NCBI GenBank assembly: GCA_027459665.1
Contig: DAIDHN010000010.1
Span: 16,981-80,980, forward strand
Source: Chthonomonadaceae bacterium
GTDB lineage: Bacteria; Armatimonadota; Chthonomonadetes; Chthonomonadales; Chthonomonadaceae
Direction of reading: 5' to 3'
DNA length: 64,000 nt
Shown: positions 55,699 to 63,853 of the stretch, piece after piece
Position numbering within the stretch: position 1 is the first letter of the stretch
Layout of the letters: the number at the start of each line of letters is the position of its first letter
Program-made: the position numbers and the translations under genes
Notes under the pieces: model-generated
Database searches by the model: none
The model's input: the letters and a program-made list of their open reading frames with translations, nothing else
What the model was told of the DNA's origin: nothing

Positions 55699-57300
55699 GT
55701 GCTAGTAGTAACTGCAGAGCAGATGCGCGAGCTGGACCGCAGGGTCATGCAGGAATATGGCATGCCTGGCATGACGCTGATGGATGCGGCGGGACGCGCC
55801 CTGGCAGATTCGGCAGAGGGCTGGGCAGGTTCGCTGCATGGAAAAAAAATTGCACTTTGCTGCGGCGCCGGCAACAATGGCGGAGATGGCTGGGCAGCTG
55901 CACGGCACCTGCTGCTTCGCGGTGCACAGCCGCTGATCTGTTCCCCCTATCCACTGGAAAGACTGCGCGGGGATGCACGCCTCCATGCTGAAATTTGCGT
56001 GCAGCTTGGTATTGAGCACAGGTTGAATGTAGAGGCACAGCACTGGCCCGATTTGCTCGCTGGTTCTCATCTTGTTGTAGAGGCCCTGCTGGGTACAGGC
56101 GCAAGAGGCGCGCCCCGCACGGAAATGACTGCGGCAATAGAAGCAATAAACGCCTGCAGCGCCCCGGTGATCTGTGCAGACATTCCGGCAGGCGTAGACT
56201 CAAATACGGGATGCGTAGAGGATATTGCAGTGCAGGCAGATTGTACGGTTTGCTTCGCCTGCCCCAAGCCCGGCTACTTTCTGCCGCCTGGACACAGGTA
56301 TTTGGGAACGCTGCATCTGGCGGACATTGGTTTTCCCTGGCATAAAATTGAAATCTCCTCCAGCATTCGCATGGGAGCGCTTTCACAGGGCGGTACATTC
56401 AAACTCTGGCCCGGCAAGGCGGCGCATTTGTTAGAGAAAAGAGCCAGAGACGCCAATAAAGGAGATTATGGGCACGTATTTCTGCTTTGTGGTTCGCAGG
56501 GCATGGCGGGTGCGCCTGCTCTGGCAGCACGTGCAGCACAGCGGGCTGGCGCAGGGCTGGTAACAGTTCTCACCCCAGCAGGCATACAACCGCAAGTGGC
56601 CGGCAAACTGGATGAGCAGATGACCATTGCCCTCCCCGAAACGGATGGAGCCGTGAACCTGCAGGCACTGCCCCTGCTGTACAGCGCCTTGCAGCGGGCC
56701 ACCCTGCTTGGCCTCGGCCCGGGGCTTTCCACTGCTGCTGCTCCGCTGGTGCAGCAGGTGCTGGCAAACCCTCCCTGCCCGCTGGTGGTAGATGCCGATG
56801 CACTGAATGCGCTGGCCATGATGCCCGAATGCATGGCAGATGCCCCGCGTTTTCCGGTAGCGCTCACCCCCCACCCTGGCGAGGCGGCAAGGCTGCTGGG
56901 AACCACCGTTCAGGCCGTACAGTCTGACCGGATGGGCGCAGTACGCGCCCTGGCAAAAAAATATCATGCCATCGTGCTACTCAAAGGCGCACATACACTG
57001 ATTGCATCGCCCTCTGGCGACGTCATTATCAATGCTGCCGGCAACCCTGGGATGGCAACAGGCGGTTCGGGAGATGTGCTCACCGGAATTGCCTGCGCCC
57101 TTATCGCCCGCACGCTCGCCCCTGCAAGGCACACAGAAAAGAAAGAATTTGCTGTAGAAGATACACTCGCATTGGCTGCGGCTCTGCATGGCATAGCCGG
57201 AGACCTGGCCGCACAAACCATAGGAGAAACCGCGCTGACTGCCGGTGACATCATACAATATCTGCCCGCCGCCTGCCAAACAATGGAGGAAAACTGTTGA
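55699..57300 (+). CDS. nnr: Bifunctional NAD(P)H-hydrate epimerase/dehydratase
   Basis: About 533 residues hold two fused domains. Residues 1-215 are the epimerase (YjeF_N) with ELDRR near the start, NNGGDGWAAARHLL and a catalytic Asp in DIPAGVDS. Residues 230-533 are the ribokinase-like dehydratase with GDYGHVFLLCGS, DADALNAL, LTPHPGE and GNPGMATGGSGDVLTG. The enzyme repairs hydrated NADH and NADPH that form spontaneously. GTG 55699 is preferred (12 bases after AAGGA); a TTG at 55687 is too close to that site. Its stop overlaps the TTG start of the first FHA gene by three bases. Confidence 0.93.
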   Translation: MLVVTAEQMRELDRRVMQEYGMPGMTLMDAAGRALADSAEGWAGSLHGKKIALCCGAGNNGGDGWAAARHLLLRGAQPLICSPYPLERLRGDARLHAEICVQLGIEHRLNVEAQHWPDLLAGSHLVVEALLGTGARGAPRTEMTAAIEAINACSAPVICADIPAGVDSNTGCVEDIAVQADCTVCFACPKPGYFLPPGHRYLGTLHLADIGFPWHKIEISSSIRMGALSQGGTFKLWPGKAAHLLEKRARDANKGDYGHVFLLCGSQGMAGAPALAARAAQRAGAGLVTVLTPAGIQPQVAGKLDEQMTIALPETDGAVNLQALPLLYSALQRATLLGLGPGLSTAAAPLVQQVLANPPCPLVVDADALNALAMMPECMADAPRFPVALTPHPGEAARLLGTTVQAVQSDRMGAVRALAKKYHAIVLLKGAHTLIASPSGDVIINAAGNPGMATGGSGDVLTGIACALIARTLAPARHTEKKEFAVEDTLALAAALHGIAGDLAAQTIGETALTAGDIIQYLPAACQTMEENC

Positions 57301-58634
57301 ATACTTTGCATCTGCGCACTGCACTTGCTGCGGCGCTGCTCATCTGGTTGTCGCTGCCCTGCAGTGCAAAAACACCCTCTGGCACCGCAGACAACGCAAA
57401 AGCCAATGGCCAATCGGTCAGCAAGCTCTCTGTGATGCAAATACAGCGGGAGGTAACAGGCAGTCTTACCTATCGCTTTGTGTCGGCTGCCGGAAACGGC
57501 GCCGCGCCGCTTCCCCTCCCAGCCGCCGCTGCGCCCAACGGCCTCATTGCTCTCACCATTCCACCCGGCACGGCAAACAATGCCGCACTGGAAATAGACG
57601 ACACCGACAACGGCCTCGCGGCGCAGCTGCCGGTATCTACCAGCGCGCCTGTTGTTCTCAACACCGCCTCGTTCACCAGAATGCAAACTGTACTGCTCTC
57701 TGTGCAGGTGCAAGCCAGGGGTGTACTCACCGGTGCAGTGGTTTCACTGGATGCCGCTTCACCCAAATACCACAGTGAATGGCTGCTGAAACCATCGGAT
57801 GCAGGTGAGGCACAGTTCTCAAATGTGCCGCTGAATACCCCGCTCACAGTAAAGGTATCGTATGCAGCAGACCCCCCGTTCAGCGAAACCCAGACGATTC
57901 CATCCAATCCCGCTCCCTCAGGATACCACTGGGCAACCATTACGGTATCATGGCCGGATGCGCAGACAGTACCGCTGCCAGCCGCTACGCCCGCGCAGCC
58001 AAACGCCCCGGCACAGACTGCTGCGCCAGCAGCTCCTGCGGTTCCAGCTGCACCTGCTCCCACCTCGCCTATTGGCAGCCTGGCTTCCATTTTCTTCAGC
58101 CTGCTGCTGCTGGGGGCAATTGGGTGGGGCATTTCATGGAGCTACCGCACCGGACGCCTCAAAACTTTTCTTGCGGGAGTTGGCATCAGTGCCGCAGCGC
58201 CGGGAAGCGGAGATGCAGCGACACAGCCCTCTCCCTTCGATGCCCCCAAAAGCAGACCGCAGCCTATTACCGAAGGCACAGCAGACCCGCTGGCAGGCGG
58301 CGGCATGGCTTCTTCCGCCCCCCTCCCTGTCTCAACAGTTCCCCGCCTCATCGCTACGGCAGGAACCTACTCGGGAAGCATTTTTGAACTTTCGGCTGCC
58401 TCGGCAGAGATCGGCAGAGACCCTGCATGCCAGGTTGCCCTACCCAACGACAGCCAGGTATCGCGACGCCATGCCACCCTGCAAATGCAGGGAGGACCGC
58501 CTGTTCTCATAGACAACGCCTCAAGCAACGGCACGTTTGTAAACGGCGTGCGCATTGCCGCGCAGCAGCCGCATCCGCTGCAGCAGGGCGATGAGCTGAC
58601 CATTGGCAGCACGCGCTTCCGATTTGAAGGCTGA
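57297..58634 (+). CDS. Membrane-anchored FHA protein with extracytoplasmic domain
   Basis: 445 residues: a signal peptide (ending CSA/KTPS), a beta-rich outer domain to about residue 215 (SLTYRFVSAAGN, LSVQVQARGVLTGAVVSLD, WATITVSW), a Pro/Ala linker, one membrane helix near residues 260-280 (ASIFFSLLLLGAIGWGISW), a second disordered linker, and a C-terminal FHA domain with AEIGRDPACQ, SQVSRRHA and SSNGTFVNG. FHA domains bind phosphothreonine; here the domain faces the cytoplasm. TTG start: GGAGGA lies upstream at normal spacing, and the start overlaps the nnr stop codon. It is gene one of the five-gene signalling cluster. Confidence 0.88.
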   Translation: MNTLHLRTALAAALLIWLSLPCSAKTPSGTADNAKANGQSVSKLSVMQIQREVTGSLTYRFVSAAGNGAAPLPLPAAAAPNGLIALTIPPGTANNAALEIDDTDNGLAAQLPVSTSAPVVLNTASFTRMQTVLLSVQVQARGVLTGAVVSLDAASPKYHSEWLLKPSDAGEAQFSNVPLNTPLTVKVSYAADPPFSETQTIPSNPAPSGYHWATITVSWPDAQTVPLPAATPAQPNAPAQTAAPAAPAVPAAPAPTSPIGSLASIFFSLLLLGAIGWGISWSYRTGRLKTFLAGVGISAAAPGSGDAATQPSPFDAPKSRPQPITEGTADPLAGGGMASSAPLPVSTVPRLIATAGTYSGSIFELSAASAEIGRDPACQVALPNDSQVSRRHATLQMQGGPPVLIDNASSNGTFVNGVRIAAQQPHPLQQGDELTIGSTRFRFEG

Positions 58635-58643
58635 GGATACGCC

Positions 58644-60164
58644 ATGAAATCACGCATTCTGATGGGGTTGCTGGCGGGAGCGCTGGGAGGGTTTCTGGGC
58701 TGGCTGCTGCAGGAAAGCCTCATCAATTACAACTCACTCATTATCCCAAGCGCCCTCCCAGGCCAGCCGCCTGTAGAAGCGCCTCTCACCACACAAATGG
58801 TGATGATCATGATGCTTTGCGTGGGCGGGCTGATTGGCCTGTTTCTGGGCGCTGTAGACGGCATTGTAGAAGGAAACAAACGCAAGCTGCTGATAGGCAT
58901 GCTGCTTGGCGCGCCCGGAGGGTTCCTGCTGGGCATTATAGGGCTGAACCTGGGCAACGTGCTGTTCAATATACTTGGCGGCAGAGAAACGCTGCAAACC
59001 GGGCTTTCGCCCACAGGTTTTCTGCAGCAGATTCTGGCGCGTGCGTTCGGATGGGCGCCCATGGGGCTGGGGCTGGGCGTAGGTGCCTCGCTCTCTACGC
59101 GCTCAGGCAAACGCATTGGGCAGGGCGCGCTGGGAGGATTTCTGGGAGGGTTCGCAGGAGGGTTTGTGTTTGATATGGCCTCTTCTCTTACCGCTCCCGC
59201 TCAAACAGCCCTCTCTTCCAGAGCGATCGACGTGGGAGGGCCGGGCAGGGCCATTGGCTTCACCGCCATCGGCGCTTTCACCGGTCTTTTTATGGGCTTG
59301 GCGCAAGTGCTTCTGAAATCTGCCTGGGTGAGGCTGCTGGCAGGGCGAAACGAGGGAAGAGACATCTCACTGGATAAGTCAACCAGCATACTGGGCCGTG
59401 ATGAACGCTGCGATGTGCCGCTTTTCGGCGACATGCAGGTGGCAGTGCAGCACGCCGCCATTCAGCTCAAGGGCAGCAGGCGCTACCTGCTGGATGCGGG
59501 CACGCCGCTGGGAACACTGCTCAACGGGCAAAACCTGCCAGCACGCGGCGAGGCGCTGCTGCAGGATGGAGATATGATACAGATAGGTTCGCACCGAATT
59601 CTTTTTCGCGAAAAAGTTTCAGAAACTGCCTCCAGCCGCCGCTCTGCCGAACAGCTGCGTTCTGTTTCACAAGCTGCCCCGGTGCAAATGCCCTCACACC
59701 TCTGTCCTTACTGCGGCAGCGCAAAAGATGCATATGGAAACTGCCAGTGCACCATTGCCGTACAGGGTGTATCTTCTGCCCAGATTCCTGGTGGTGCAAC
59801 TTCCATGTATGCCCCCTCAGCGCCGGTTTCTGCAGGAGGCACGCTTTCTTCGCCCGCAATGGGCTACCAGATGCAAACACAGGGCAGGCTTACCGTGCAG
59901 AATGGCGACAAGGCAGGGCAGGTATTTCTGCTGCAAAAGGAGAATACTACGCTGGGACGAGAAGCTTCCTGCGATATTGTACTTGCAAACGACCCTTCCG
60001 TCTCCCGGCTCCATGCATATATTGCCGGCGGAGCTGCCGGCTTTGTTCTGCAAGACAACCAGTCAGCCAATGGTACATGGGTAAACGGTCAGCGAGTCTC
60101 TACCTGGCAGCTGACCGCGGGAGACAACATTCAGATGGGGCAGACGATGCTGCTTTTCGAGTAG
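58644..60164 (+). CDS. Polytopic membrane protein with two FHA domains
   Basis: 506 residues. The first 230 hold several glycine-rich membrane helices (GLLAGALGGFLGWLLQ, MMLCVGGLIGLFLGAVDGIV, LLGAPGGFLLGIIGLNL, GGFLGGFAGGFVFDMAS). FHA A (about 240-325) has LGRDERCD but VAVQHA and TPLGTLLNG where the family has S-R-x-H and NGTxxNG. A short zinc-ribbon-like CPYCGSAKDAYGNCQC follows, then FHA B (about 420-505) with complete LGREASCD, SVSRLHA and SANGTWVNG. FHA A therefore looks degenerate while FHA B should bind phosphothreonine. The gene starts nine bases after the previous stop. Confidence 0.87.
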   Translation: MKSRILMGLLAGALGGFLGWLLQESLINYNSLIIPSALPGQPPVEAPLTTQMVMIMMLCVGGLIGLFLGAVDGIVEGNKRKLLIGMLLGAPGGFLLGIIGLNLGNVLFNILGGRETLQTGLSPTGFLQQILARAFGWAPMGLGLGVGASLSTRSGKRIGQGALGGFLGGFAGGFVFDMASSLTAPAQTALSSRAIDVGGPGRAIGFTAIGAFTGLFMGLAQVLLKSAWVRLLAGRNEGRDISLDKSTSILGRDERCDVPLFGDMQVAVQHAAIQLKGSRRYLLDAGTPLGTLLNGQNLPARGEALLQDGDMIQIGSHRILFREKVSETASSRRSAEQLRSVSQAAPVQMPSHLCPYCGSAKDAYGNCQCTIAVQGVSSAQIPGGATSMYAPSAPVSAGGTLSSPAMGYQMQTQGRLTVQNGDKAGQVFLLQKENTTLGREASCDIVLANDPSVSRLHAYIAGGAAGFVLQDNQSANGTWVNGQRVSTWQLTAGDNIQMGQTMLLFE

Positions 60165-60198
60165 CAGCCCCCCTATACTGCTTCTGAAATGGGAGAGC

Positions 60199-61566
60199 AT
60201 GGAAACTATGACTGAAGAACGCACGCAAATTCTGGGCCAGAGCATATCCCCTGGCGCCGCGCCTACCATGATGGGAGGAGGCGCACCCTCAATGATGCCC
60301 GCAGACCCCATGCGCACCCAAATGGGCGCGCCTATGCAAACCCTGGAAATAGAGTGCATACCCGGCAACAAGTTTGGCATGGCCGGTGAAGCAGGCCGTG
60401 AACATGCCCTGCTGGTGCTGCGCTCATCGGGAATGCAGCCAGGCAGACGCGCACCAATCAATGTCTCTCTCTGCATCGACCGTTCCGGCAGCATGGAAGG
60501 CGCACCCATGGAGTATGCTAAACGCGCCTGCGACTACGTGGTGGATATGCTGGAACCAAACGATATACTCTCTATTGTCACCTTTGAAGAACAGGTGGAT
60601 GTGCTGATGCCAGCCCGGCGCGTGGTAAACAAGGCCCTGGTGAAAGAGCATATTCACAGGCTGGAGGTAGGCAATACCACCAATTTGTACGATGGGCTGA
60701 TGGCAGGCTGTATGCAGATTGCCTCGGTGCAGGCGCAAACACCGGGGTATGTGAACCGCGTGCTGCTGCTTACCGATGGCGAACCTACCGTGGGTCTGAA
60801 AGACTATACCTCTATTGTACAGCAGGTGGCAGAACAGAAAGCGCGCGGCATCACCGTTACCGCACTCGGCTTTGGGCAGGAATACAACGAAGAACTGATG
60901 GCAGGCATTGCACGGCGTACGGGGGGAAACTACTACTACATACAGCGCCCCGACCTGCTGCCCGAAGTGTTTCGACGTGAACTGGAGAGCCTGATGACCA
61001 TTGTTGCCAAAAATGTGCGCGCACGCTTCACACTGCCCAAATGGGTGCGGCTGCGCCAAATTTACGGCATGCAGCCGGTTTTCGGCCCTGGCTACGTAGA
61101 AACCGCTGTGCCGGATATGGAACGGGGCACGGCACGCACAGTGCTGGCTGAACTGGAATTTGACAGGCATCCGGCAGGCGTGTTTCGCGTGGTGAAAGCC
61201 GAAGCCATGTACGAAGATGTGGCAGGGGCAAAGGCTGGCAGCGCACGGGCCGACTGCGTAGTGGAATTTACCGCCGACAGGTCGCGAATACCTGCAGGCA
61301 TCAATTCGGTGGTGCAAAATGAACTGGAAGTGGCGCGCGCCTCGCAAAACCTGCAGCGCACCATGATGGGTATGCGCACGCAGCAGCTTACCGCCATGGG
61401 AGCCATGTCGGAACTGCAGCAGGCGCGCACTATTCTCATGCAGGCAGGTAAAACCGAGCAGGTGCAGCAGCTGGATTCTGCCATGCAGTCGCTCAAAACC
61501 GGCAGCGCCGATGTAGAAAAAACACTGATGGGGGCGGTAATACAACTCGATCAGGGCAAACAGTAA
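60199..61566 (+). CDS. VWA domain protein with MIDAS site and Thr-containing N-terminal peptide
   Basis: 455 residues. The N-terminal 45 are Met/Pro/Gly-rich with the threonine peptides EERTQILG (T9) and DPMRTQMG (T40). The VWA domain follows: D94-x-S96-x-S98 in CIDRSGSMEG, TTNLYDG and LLLTDGEP complete the metal-ion-dependent adhesion site. A C-terminal beta/helical part includes YVETAVPDMERGTARTVLAEL and, near residue 390, LQRTMMGMRTQQL. No signal or membrane segment, so cytoplasmic. VWA proteins in kinase/phosphatase clusters act as assembly factors. It lies 35 bases after the second FHA gene. The T-containing peptide recurs in the next protein. Confidence 0.87.
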   Translation: METMTEERTQILGQSISPGAAPTMMGGGAPSMMPADPMRTQMGAPMQTLEIECIPGNKFGMAGEAGREHALLVLRSSGMQPGRRAPINVSLCIDRSGSMEGAPMEYAKRACDYVVDMLEPNDILSIVTFEEQVDVLMPARRVVNKALVKEHIHRLEVGNTTNLYDGLMAGCMQIASVQAQTPGYVNRVLLLTDGEPTVGLKDYTSIVQQVAEQKARGITVTALGFGQEYNEELMAGIARRTGGNYYYIQRPDLLPEVFRRELESLMTIVAKNVRARFTLPKWVRLRQIYGMQPVFGPGYVETAVPDMERGTARTVLAELEFDRHPAGVFRVVKAEAMYEDVAGAKAGSARADCVVEFTADRSRIPAGINSVVQNELEVARASQNLQRTMMGMRTQQLTAMGAMSELQQARTILMQAGKTEQVQQLDSAMQSLKTGSADVEKTLMGAVIQLDQGKQ

Positions 61567-61584
61567 AAAGAGGAGTAACCGGAT

Positions 61585-62547
61585 ATGATCGATGAGGCAA
61601 CCCGTGTAATGAATGCACCCGACCGCACTCTGCTGGCCAATGCAGGGCTGCAAAGCGGATCCGACCCAATGCGCACACAGATGGGCGGCTCTGTTGTCTG
61701 CCCCGTTTGCAAAGCCGTTGCCCCCCTTATGGAAACCTACTGCCCAGAGTGCGGATACCTGGTGAGCGCACCGCTGCCCGAAACCGCAGAAATGCCCGAA
61801 ACAGGCAAACCGTTTGCCGAACTGGTAGATTCTGCCGAAGGAAGGCGATACCCGGTACAGCGCGGAGTAAACACCATAGGCAGGCAGGATGCCGACATAC
61901 TGCTGCTTCACCCTACTGTTTCACGCCTGCACGCACGCATCACTGTAGAAGAAAACACTGTCACGCTGGAAGACCTGGGCAGCACCAACAACACCCGCAT
62001 AAACGATCAGAAGCTTGCACCAAACCTTCCCTCCCCCGTTCCCGAAGGAGCTATGCTTCGTTTTGGAGACGTGCGCCTTGTACTGGAGAAATCCGGCGAG
62101 GTCGCAGTCAGCCAGGAGGCGGCCATGCCCACCCTCGCCATGACGCAAACACAACTGCCCGAAACTCCAGTCTCTTCGGCTGCACCGCCTTCAGCGCTTC
62201 TGCGCTGGCAGGAAGGCCCCGGCAGCGATATACCGCTTTCTGAAGGCGTTATCACCCTGGGCAGACGCCCCGACAACAGCTACCCGCTGCTCAATGATGC
62301 CTACATTTCCGGCAGACACGCCGAAATCAGCGTGAACGGCCAGGAAGTGGTGCTCACTGATGTGGGCAGCACCAACGGCACCCAGGTAAACGGCCAGAAA
62401 CTTGCCGCGCACATGCGCACAGCACTGGCGGAAGGCGACATTGTACAACTAGGGCAGACGCGCTACGAGTTTGTACTGCTTCAGCTCCCCGTAGATCAAC
62501 CTGACAGTGCAGAAGCCGAAGAAGAAGAAAACAATTCACATGACTGA
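61585..62547 (+). CDS. Zinc-ribbon protein with two FHA domains
   Basis: 320 residues. The first 35 hold EATRVM, DRTLLAN and DPMRTQMG (T31), the last shared exactly with the VWA protein. A zinc ribbon follows (C39-x2-C42, C53-x2-C56). FHA C, about residues 85-165, has TIGRQDAD, TVSRLHA and STNNTRIND. FHA D, about 210-310, has TLGRRPDN, YISGRHA and STNGTQVNG; both keep the phosphothreonine-binding residues. AAAGAGGAG precedes the start. It has no signal or membrane helix. It overlaps the PP2C gene by eight bases, so the two proteins are probably made in equal amounts. Confidence 0.88.
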   Translation: MIDEATRVMNAPDRTLLANAGLQSGSDPMRTQMGGSVVCPVCKAVAPLMETYCPECGYLVSAPLPETAEMPETGKPFAELVDSAEGRRYPVQRGVNTIGRQDADILLLHPTVSRLHARITVEENTVTLEDLGSTNNTRINDQKLAPNLPSPVPEGAMLRFGDVRLVLEKSGEVAVSQEAAMPTLAMTQTQLPETPVSSAAPPSALLRWQEGPGSDIPLSEGVITLGRRPDNSYPLLNDAYISGRHAEISVNGQEVVLTDVGSTNGTQVNGQKLAAHMRTALAEGDIVQLGQTRYEFVLLQLPVDQPDSAEAEEEENNSHD

Positions 62548-63508
62548 TCTCTCTTCCTATCCCGGTCAGGAACCTACAGCAAAGTTTGATCGTGAAGAAC
62601 TGGTGCAGGGCTGGCGGAATTACGAACCGGCATCTCCCGAATTTGAAACCCGAATCCGGTTTTCAGCGCGTACCGATATGGGGCAGGTACGGGAAAACAA
62701 CGAAGACAAATTCGACTTTTACGAACCGGAAGCCCCGGCGCTGCTTGCACAGAGAGGCGCACTGTACGCGGTTGCCGATGGAATGGGCGGGGCGCAGGCC
62801 GGGCAGATTGCCTCTGAACTGCTGCTGAAATACCTGATAGCCGGGTATTACAACCACCCCTCTCCCGATGCGGTCACGGCAATGCGCGATGCGATTGTAG
62901 AGGCAAATGAACGCATTCATGCCCTGGCGCGCATGATTCCCGAAAGAAGCGGCATGGGCACCACTCTTGCTGCGCTTGTGCTGGTAGAAAACCGGGTTGT
63001 GGTGGCGCATGTAGGAGACAGCCGGGTATACAGGGTGCACAACGGCAGCCTGGAACAGATGACATGCGACCATTCGTGGGTGGAAGAGCAGGTGCGCGCC
63101 GGCCTCATGACCCGGCAGGAAGCAGAAATGTCGCCGTTTCGCAATGTGATTACACGATCGGTGGGAGCAACACCGGACGTGGAACCTGAATTTCACACAT
63201 ATCCGGCAGTGCCGGGCGATATTTGGCTCGCATGCAGCGATGGCCTGACCGGTCATGTGGAAGACGAGGAAATAGGGCGTATCCTCATGCAAAACTGCCC
63301 TTCAGAGGCGACCCGGCAACTCATCATGCTGGCTAATGCACGGGGCGGCAGAGACAACATCACGGTGTTTGCTCTCTCTATTCGCGAGGTGCTGCCATTT
63401 GCACAAAATGCCATGCATGAAGCCCCGCAGCAAACACGCGAACCAGCAGATGCACCCCAAACGGAACCACCCAAAAGCGGCATACGACGGCTGTTCGGCA
63501 AAGCCTGA
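62540..63508 (+). CDS. PP2C-family serine/threonine protein phosphatase
   Basis: 322 residues with the PP2C motifs in order: RENNEDKF, AVADGMGG (metal Asp80), SGMGTTLAALVL, VAHVGDSRVYR, DHSWVEEQV, LACSDGLTGHVED and GGRDNITVFAL. It removes phosphate from Ser/Thr with two metal ions and has no membrane segment, so it should be cytoplasmic. ATG 62540 overlaps the end of the FHA gene by eight bases; an in-frame GTG at 62507 is less likely. It is the last gene of the cluster in the window. Its natural counterpart, a Ser/Thr kinase, is absent here and may lie beyond the right edge or elsewhere. Confidence 0.93.
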   Translation: MTDLSSYPGQEPTAKFDREELVQGWRNYEPASPEFETRIRFSARTDMGQVRENNEDKFDFYEPEAPALLAQRGALYAVADGMGGAQAGQIASELLLKYLIAGYYNHPSPDAVTAMRDAIVEANERIHALARMIPERSGMGTTLAALVLVENRVVVAHVGDSRVYRVHNGSLEQMTCDHSWVEEQVRAGLMTRQEAEMSPFRNVITRSVGATPDVEPEFHTYPAVPGDIWLACSDGLTGHVEDEEIGRILMQNCPSEATRQLIMLANARGGRDNITVFALSIREVLPFAQNAMHEAPQQTREPADAPQTEPPKSGIRRLFGKA

Positions 63509-63853
63509 TACCTGTTGGTTCCTGCTGCTGTCTGCAAGGCACATGCCGGCAGCAAACAACTGACAATTTGAAGCCTGCTCTTCTGCGGCGGTATTGCCTT
63601 ATTCAGAACCAGCCCGGCAGTTCGCTCCTGTTCTCTGCAAACGGTCTGTCTACGCCTCTGTCTGCTCTACACCTGCTCTCGCCTCAATGCGCTGCGCCAC
63701 GTCAGAGACAACGCCAAAACGCTTCTGGCCCAGCAACAGCCTGCATGCATCGTTTCAACAGGCGTCTGTTTACAATGCAATTCATCGTAGACCTCGTTTC
63801 TTTGCAGCCGGGAGGCATGCGAATACCTCCCGGCAAATAAATGAGAAAACCTG
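63509..63853. other. Intergenic region with a hairpin after the PP2C gene
   Basis: No credible gene is seen. A 9-bp perfect stem, GCCGGGAGG/CCTCCCGGC, lies at 63807-63834 with a ten-base loop between the convergent PP2C gene and the edge gene. It is probably a bidirectional transcription stop or mRNA end, though it has no U-run on either side. Confidence 0.5.

Noticed and set aside
60424..61911. 495-residue antisense frame over the VWA and FHA genes
   Set aside because: It mirrors well-supported genes on the other strand, is rich in His and Cys as such mirrors are, and has no recognisable motif or ribosome site.
57297..63508. Type VI secretion phosphorylation module (PpkA/PppA/Fha)
   Set aside because: No tss, clpV, hcp or vgrG gene is visible nearby and the FHA proteins are membrane-anchored in a different way.
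63568..63840. 90-residue rightward frame after PP2C
   Set aside because: It runs through the 9-bp hairpin, lacks a ribosome site and has no coherent domain pattern.
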